Shown: positions 1-5,169 of the stretch, in pieces
Layout of the letters: each line of letters starts with the position of its first letter
How positions within the stretch are numbered: position 1 is the stretch's first letter
Assembly: GCA_003223675.1 (NCBI GenBank)
Contig: QHVW01000807.1
Location: forward strand, 1 to 5,169
Reading direction: 5' to 3'
From: Acidobacteriota bacterium
Lineage (GTDB): Bacteria; Acidobacteriota; Thermoanaerobaculia; Multivoradales; UBA5704
Length of the DNA: 5,169 bases
The notes under the pieces: model-generated
What the model saw: the letters and a program-made list of their open reading frames with translations, nothing else
Databases searched by the model: none
Told to the model about the DNA's origin: nothing
Made by a program: the position numbers and the translations under genes

Positions 1-254
1 ATCTCCGGCTGCCCCACCTCGCGGAACTGGGAGGTGAAGTCGCGCTCGCCGATCAGCTCCGCCCCGGTGCGGATGAGGTCGAGCGGCACGAAGAAGGCCC
101 GCACCAGCATCACCCCCAGGACGATCGAGAGCACGAACAGCCCTTCCACCGCCAGGAGCCAGATCCGGTCCTCGCGCAGGACGAAGACGGAGATCGCCGC
201 CAGGACCCCGTGAATCAGGACCAGATAGGCGATGATCTTGGCGCGCAGGCTCAT
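1..254 (-). CDS. Membrane sensor histidine kinase, N-terminal part (partial)
   Basis: Reading down from ATG at 254, 84 codons are open to the window edge; the kinase core lies outside. The visible protein starts MSLRAKIIAY, with basic residues inside, then a transmembrane helix at about residues 7-26, a loop of only about four residues (REDR, 27-30), and a second helix at about 31-51. A HAMP-like linker follows (about 54-84, with PLDLIRTGAELIGERDF). With so little periplasmic loop there is no room for a periplasmic ligand-binding domain, so the signal is probably read in the membrane or from a partner such as the transporter. The gene follows the response regulator on the same strand, so it is probably its cognate kinase. 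The start is the only in-frame ATG near the N-terminus; the nearest Shine-Dalgarno-like sequence (AAAGGAAG, 268-275) is 13 nt away, which is long. The kinase call is an inference from the two helices, the HAMP-like segment and the neighbour; no H-box is visible. Confidence 0.72.
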   Translation of the reverse strand, partial: MSLRAKIIAYLVLIHGVLAAISVFVLREDRIWLLAVEGLFVLSIVLGVMLVRAFFVPLDLIRTGAELIGERDFTSQFREVGQPE

Positions 255-315
255 CGGGGAGAGATTTCTTCCTTTGAACAATGTTTTTCGCCGTCAAACA
301 ATGGAAAAACCGAAA

Positions 316-425
316 AAACAATGTTTGGACGCCTCAAACATTGTTCTATGGCTCCAAACAATGTTTGGTGGAAAAAAACAATGTTTGGAACCAAAAAACA
401 ATGTTTGAAGCGTCCAAACATTGTT

Positions 426-426
<1 letters not shown>
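316..426 (-). repeat. Long inverted repeat, 51-bp arms with 9-nt spacer
   Basis: Positions 316-366 are the reverse complement of 376-426 at 46 of 51 positions, with a spacer at 367-375. Each arm holds three of the palindromic units. The match is more than a by-product of those palindromes, because the inter-unit sequences also pair: GGACGCCTC (327-335) faces GAAGCGTCC (407-415). The mismatched pairs are 333/409, 346/396, 352/390, 348/394 and 361/381. In RNA from the minus strand, the operon's sense strand, the first three are G-U wobbles and the other two U-U, so 49 of 51 positions could pair. In plus-strand RNA the first three would be C-A. The transcript between regulator and kinase could therefore form one long hairpin, although its base is A-U rich. 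Confidence 0.85.
354..368. promoter_or_regulatory. Perfect 15-bp palindrome, candidate operator core
   Basis: CCAAACAATGTTTGG has perfect 7-bp arms around one central base and is the best-preserved unit of the array. The size and symmetry suit a site for a dimeric helix-turn-helix protein, such as the Fis-type domain of the adjacent regulator. Binding is only inferred; no known regulator's consensus was recognised. Confidence 0.4.
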
Positions 427-1799
<1,373 letters not shown>

Positions 1800-1802
1800 G
1801 GA

Positions 1803-3002
1803 TCACTCATAGCGTAACGCCTCGGCCGGCTGCACCCTGGCCGCCAGCGAGCTGGGATAGAGGGCGCAGAGCACGGAGAGCAGGTACATCGCCGCCATCG
1901 CGACCAGCAGCCCGGCGGTGAAGACCTGGCTCGACAGCACGCCGATCAGATGAAGGATCGGGACCTGGATCACCAGCAGGGTGCCGATGAGGACGCCCAG
2001 GCTGGTGAGCACGAGCTGTTCCAGCAGCACCTGGCGGTGGACCGAGGCGCGCGACGCCCCAGCGGCCCGGCGCAGACCGATCTCGCGGGTGCGCTGGAGG
2101 AGATTCTGCCACAGCACCCCGATCAGCCCGAGGCCGACCATCAGCAGCAGGAAGAAGGCCACCGTGCCGGCCACGATCAGCGGCGTCAGGAAAAAGCGGA
2201 AGGCGGTGGCCCGCACCTGCGGCAGCGGCCGTACCTCGAACGACCAGTCCGGCGCCACCCCCTGCATGCGCTTGACCAGCGCCTCCTCGAACGCCGGCGG
2301 CGTGCCCGGCCGCACCCGGATCAGCAGGTTGCGAAACGCTTGCCCTTCCGGATGATCGAGCGAGGAGAACCGGAACAGGAAGTTGTCGTTGGGCAGCAGC
2401 TCTCCACCCTTGCGGAAATCGCTCACCACACCGACGACGCGGAACGGGCGCTCGTCCGGCCTGGGATCGAACAGGGCTTTCCCCACCGGATCCGCGGTGC
2501 CGTAGACCGCGCGCGCCAGATCCTGATCGATCACCACCGGCTCCCAGGACTGCGTCGCGTCGGGCTCCTCGAACCAGCGGCCGGCGACCAGGCGGAGCCC
2601 CATGACCTTGTCGAATCCCACCGTCGCCCGGTCGACTCCCGTGTCGACGTTCCGGCCCTTGACCCTGTACGAGCCCTCCCATCCGCCTTGATCGAAGGGG
2701 ACGACGAACGAGCCGGCCGCGGCCTCCACCGGCTCCAGCGACCGGACCTCCTGGAACAACCGCGCCAGGGTCGCCTGCTGCGCGGCGGCGTCGCCGGCAT
2801 TGGCCTCGTTCCGCCCCACACCCATCCGCACGTTCCAAACGTCCTTCCACTCGAAGCCGAGCGGGACACGGTAGTTGTCCAACAGGAACAACCCCATCGT
2901 CGCCACCACGAACACCACCAGGAACGAGACGCAGATCTCCAGGATCATCAGCGCGTTCGAGCGCTTGCGGTTCCACACCAATTTGAGCAGATGACGGGTC
3001 AT
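1803..3002 (-). CDS. MacB-type ABC transporter permease B (FtsX family)
   Basis: A 399-residue inner-membrane permease with the classic MacB layout. Transmembrane helix 1 is at about 17-40, a large periplasmic MacB_PCD-like domain at about 42-268, and helices 2-4 at about 271-296, 328-354 and 361-384. Helix 2 is followed by the cytoplasmic segment REIGLRRAAGASRASV (306-321), the FtsX-family coupling region that contacts the ATPase. The end YPSSLAARVQPAEALRYE is also typical. The periplasmic part carries RPFRVVGVVSDFR (185-197), common in this domain. The start ATG overlaps permease A's stop (ATGA, 2999-3002), so the two are probably translationally coupled and made as partners. Two different permeases beside one ATPase suggest a heterodimeric core. 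The substrate cannot be told: MacB relatives export macrolides, peptides, lipoproteins or siderophores. Unlike permease A, this protein looks complete. Confidence 0.92.
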   Translation of the reverse strand: MTRHLLKLVWNRKRSNALMILEICVSFLVVFVVATMGLFLLDNYRVPLGFEWKDVWNVRMGVGRNEANAGDAAAQQATLARLFQEVRSLEPVEAAAGSFVVPFDQGGWEGSYRVKGRNVDTGVDRATVGFDKVMGLRLVAGRWFEEPDATQSWEPVVIDQDLARAVYGTADPVGKALFDPRPDERPFRVVGVVSDFRKGGELLPNDNFLFRFSSLDHPEGQAFRNLLIRVRPGTPPAFEEALVKRMQGVAPDWSFEVRPLPQVRATAFRFFLTPLIVAGTVAFFLLLMVGLGLIGVLWQNLLQRTREIGLRRAAGASRASVHRQVLLEQLVLTSLGVLIGTLLVIQVPILHLIGVLSSQVFTAGLLVAMAAMYLLSVLCALYPSSLAARVQPAEALRYE

Positions 3003-4129
3003 GCCGACCTCCCGCGAAGGGCCTGGACCGGGTGGAGCTTCGACATCCGCCAGGCGGGATAGACGCCCGAGAAGAGGCCGAAGAACACGGCGATCGCCAG
3101 GCCGTAGAAAAAAATCCGGAAGTTGAGCTGAAATTGAGTGTGCGCGATCAGACCGCTCACGTTGAACGCCCGCAGCACCCCCAGGGCAAGGACGAGGCCG
3201 AGGACGGCGCCGATCAGCGTCAGCACCAGGTTTTCGATCAGGAGCTGTCCTACCAGCGTGCGCGACGAGGCGCCGAACGCCCGGCGCACGCCGATCTCCG
3301 ACGCGCGGTCGAGGATGCGGCTGAGGTTGATGTTCACCAGGTTGATCGTGGGCAGCAGCATGAAGCCCAGCATCAGTGCGAGCAGCGCCGCCTGCAGCCG
3401 GGCGCCCGGATTCGCCACCGCTCCCCCCGCGGGCAGGAACATCCGGGCCGCCCCCTCGAACAGCGTGTCGGCGCCGGTATATAAATGCTTGAACGTCTTG
3501 GGATCGGGGAGCTGTTTCTCGGCCTCGCGCAATCGGGATTGGACCTCCGCCTTGATCTGCGGAAGATCGGCGTGGCTCCGGGCCAGGATCAGGGCATAGA
3601 AATTACCCAGCCACTCTTCCTTGTAGGCGCTGGTCTTGGCGGTGGTCACCGGCACCCAGAGATCGGCCGACGAGGAGAAACGGAGCACCGGCACGTCGCG
3701 CACCACGCCCACCACGCGGAAACGCTGGCCGTCCGCTTCGATCGTCTTGCCCATCGCCGGCCGCCCGCCGAAGAAGCGCTCGCGCGTGGTCTCGTTGATC
3801 ACCGCCACGAAGCGGCCGGCCTGATCGTCGGCGACGGTGTACGGCCCCCCTTCCACGAAGTCGAAGTCGAGCACCCGCCAGAATTCGCCGTCCGCGCGCC
3901 GCAGGGCCGACTGGATCTTGCGGCCGTTCAGATAGGAGACCACCGTCTGGGCCTCGGTCACGAACGCGATCCGCTCGACGCTCGGGAGCTTCGCCATCGG
4001 CCGCACCCAGCGGTCGAGAAAGCCGTATCCGGGTTGCGAGGTCTCGGTGTCGTCCTTCCCCTGCAGGGTCAGCCGGTAGACACCCAGCATGCGGTCCGCG
4101 TGGACCTCGGGCGTCCGCGCCGCGAACAC
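2999..4129 (-). CDS. MacB-type ABC transporter permease A, N-terminus missing
   Basis: From a GTG at 4129 this frame gives 376 residues: a periplasmic MacB_PCD-like domain (about 1-240, with RFRVVGVVRDVPVLR at 136-150), then transmembrane helices at about 246-268, 296-321 and 338-360. The FtsX-type segment SEIGVRRAFGASSRTL (277-292) and the ending YPAWRMSKLHPVQALR (357-372) are typical. Helix 1, which should precede the periplasmic domain, is absent. The same frame continues upstream of the GTG as NALLDYV before a TAA at 4169-4171, and this resembles the stretch that follows helix 1 in relatives I recall. No Shine-Dalgarno precedes the GTG, whereas a good one precedes an ATG at 4164 in a different frame. 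The gene therefore looks disrupted: without helix 1 the periplasmic domain could not be placed correctly. Its stop overlaps permease B's start, which fits an ancestral heterodimer. Family assignment is firm; whether a working product is made is doubtful. Confidence 0.82.
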   Translation of the reverse strand: MFAARTPEVHADRMLGVYRLTLQGKDDTETSQPGYGFLDRWVRPMAKLPSVERIAFVTEAQTVVSYLNGRKIQSALRRADGEFWRVLDFDFVEGGPYTVADDQAGRFVAVINETTRERFFGGRPAMGKTIEADGQRFRVVGVVRDVPVLRFSSSADLWVPVTTAKTSAYKEEWLGNFYALILARSHADLPQIKAEVQSRLREAEKQLPDPKTFKHLYTGADTLFEGAARMFLPAGGAVANPGARLQAALLALMLGFMLLPTINLVNINLSRILDRASEIGVRRAFGASSRTLVGQLLIENLVLTLIGAVLGLVLALGVLRAFNVSGLIAHTQFQLNFRIFFYGLAIAVFFGLFSGVYPAWRMSKLHPVQALRGRSA

Positions 4130-4164
4130 GTAGTCGAGCAGGGCGTTAGATAGCTTTTGATCAT
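4069..4164 (-). pseudogene. Out-of-frame 5' remnant of permease A
   Basis: An ATG at 4164 begins MIKSYL, a familiar opening of MacB-type permeases, and has a well-placed Shine-Dalgarno. After about six codons the frame loses sense (TPCSTTCSRRG) and stops at TGA 4069-4071, giving 31 residues. The remainder of the permease is open in a different frame over the same DNA. The codon for A of NALLDYV starts at 4144, 20 nt from the ATG, so about 1 mod 3 nucleotides are missing. A loss of roughly 100 nt would remove transmembrane helix 1 and shift the frame. A real mutation and an assembly error cannot be told apart here. Confidence 0.6.
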
Positions 4165-4172
4165 CGCATTAT

Positions 4173-4176
4173 CCTC
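4173..4176 (-). promoter_or_regulatory. Shine-Dalgarno for the original permease A start
   Basis: The minus strand reads GAGG, then 8 nt (ATAATGCG), then ATG at 4164. This is good spacing and marks 4164 as the ancestral start in preference to the GTG at 4129, which has nothing comparable upstream. Confidence 0.6.
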
Positions 4177-4189
4177 GAATTAAAATCGC

Positions 4190-4855
<666 letters not shown>

Positions 4856-4867
4856 CTTCAGTGCCTC

Positions 4868-5169
4868 CTATTTCAAAGCGATCTTTTCCAGATGCGTGTA
4901 ATCCTTCATATCCGACACGATCACCACCTCCCCCGGCGCCAGACCGTCGAGGACCTCGTAAAACTCGTCGCCGGTGAGGCCCAGTCGGACGCGGCGGCGC
5001 ACGGCGTGATCCCCCTGGACGACGAACACCTCCTCCGTCTGTCCACCCTGCGCGAACGGCCCCTTGGGGACGCGCAACGCGTTCGCCCGCACGTCGGTGA
5101 CCACCAGCACGTCCACCCGCAGGGCATTGCGCAGCCTGGCATTGCGCGGGTCGGCGAGGTCCACCTTGA
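4868..5169 (-). CDS. HlyD/MacA-type periplasmic adaptor, C-terminal part (partial)
   Basis: About 100 C-terminal residues are visible; the gene begins beyond the right edge, so the GTG at 5164 is an internal valine codon, not a start. The segment begins near KVDLADPRNARLRNAL and VDVLVVTDVRANALRVPKGPF, matching the end of the beta-barrel and the membrane-proximal domain of membrane-fusion proteins. It continues with VFVVQGDHAVRRRVRLGL and GLAPGEVVIVSDM, a typical closing region in which the modified property returns to the inner membrane. Such adaptors bridge an inner-membrane ABC pump to a TolC-like outer-membrane channel, which is not seen here. It ends in TAG at 4868-4870, 12 nt before the ATPase start. 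The coiled-coil hairpin, lipoyl domain and membrane anchor are outside the window, so the subfamily cannot be fixed. Confidence 0.88.
   Translation of the reverse strand, partial: KVDLADPRNARLRNALRVDVLVVTDVRANALRVPKGPFAQGGQTEEVFVVQGDHAVRRRVRLGLTGDEFYEVLDGLAPGEVVIVSDMKDYTHLEKIALK

Noticed and set aside
310..330. Intrinsic terminator at the base of the long hairpin
   Set aside because: A short U run follows the stem in the sense RNA, but the base of the stem is A-U pairs rather than the GC-rich stem a normal terminator needs.
1950..3062. 370-codon open frame on the plus strand
   Set aside because: It lies antisense to permease B, has no recognisable domain and an odd His/Gln/Arg-rich composition. 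Long antisense frames are expected in GC-rich genes with third-position GC bias.
3485..4153. 222-codon plus-strand open frame
   Set aside because: Antisense to permease A with His/Arg/Gly-rich composition and no recognisable motif.

Overview
The window is a GC-rich bacterial segment with one operon-like block, entirely on the minus strand. Read in the direction of transcription (high to low coordinates) it contains: the C-terminal end of a HlyD/MacA-type periplasmic adaptor (4868-5169, partial), a MacB/LolD-type ABC ATPase (4190-4855), two MacB-type permeases (A, 2999-4129; B, 1803-3002), an NtrC-type sigma-54-dependent response regulator (426-1799), an AT-rich repeat tract (271-430), and the N-terminus of a membrane histidine kinase (1-254, partial). 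Spacing is tight: 12 nt adaptor to ATPase, 25 nt ATPase to the likely original permease A start, an ATGA overlap between the permeases, and 3 nt from permease B to the regulator. The 171-nt gap before the kinase is the only sizeable intergenic space. High GC, paired 4-TM FtsX-type permeases and a transporter followed by an NtrC-type regulator and kinase resemble gene sets I associate with Acidobacteriota and similar soil or sediment lineages. That placement is a recollection, not a result.

Likely working model: the adaptor, ATPase and permeases A and B form a MacAB-like tripartite assembly in which ATP hydrolysis drives export, or mechanical transfer through the periplasm, of an unknown substrate. 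The kinase and regulator would sense envelope stress or transporter state and control sigma-54-dependent transcription, possibly of this operon. The kinase has two transmembrane helices and almost no periplasmic loop, so it probably does not bind a ligand in the periplasm.

Two things stand out. First, the tract between regulator and kinase holds eight copies of an 11-bp palindrome (AAACA-W-TGTTT), centred exactly every 20 bp at 281, 301, 321, 341, 361, 381, 401 and 421. Six of them also lie in a long inverted repeat (316-366 against 376-426, 46 of 51 positions matching), and three of its five mismatches become G-U pairs only in the operon's sense RNA. Second, permease A has lost its N-terminal transmembrane helix. 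A good Shine-Dalgarno and ATG (4164) begin the family-like peptide MIKSYL, but that frame ends after 31 codons, while the rest of the permease continues in another frame. This points to a deletion with frameshift, or an assembly error.
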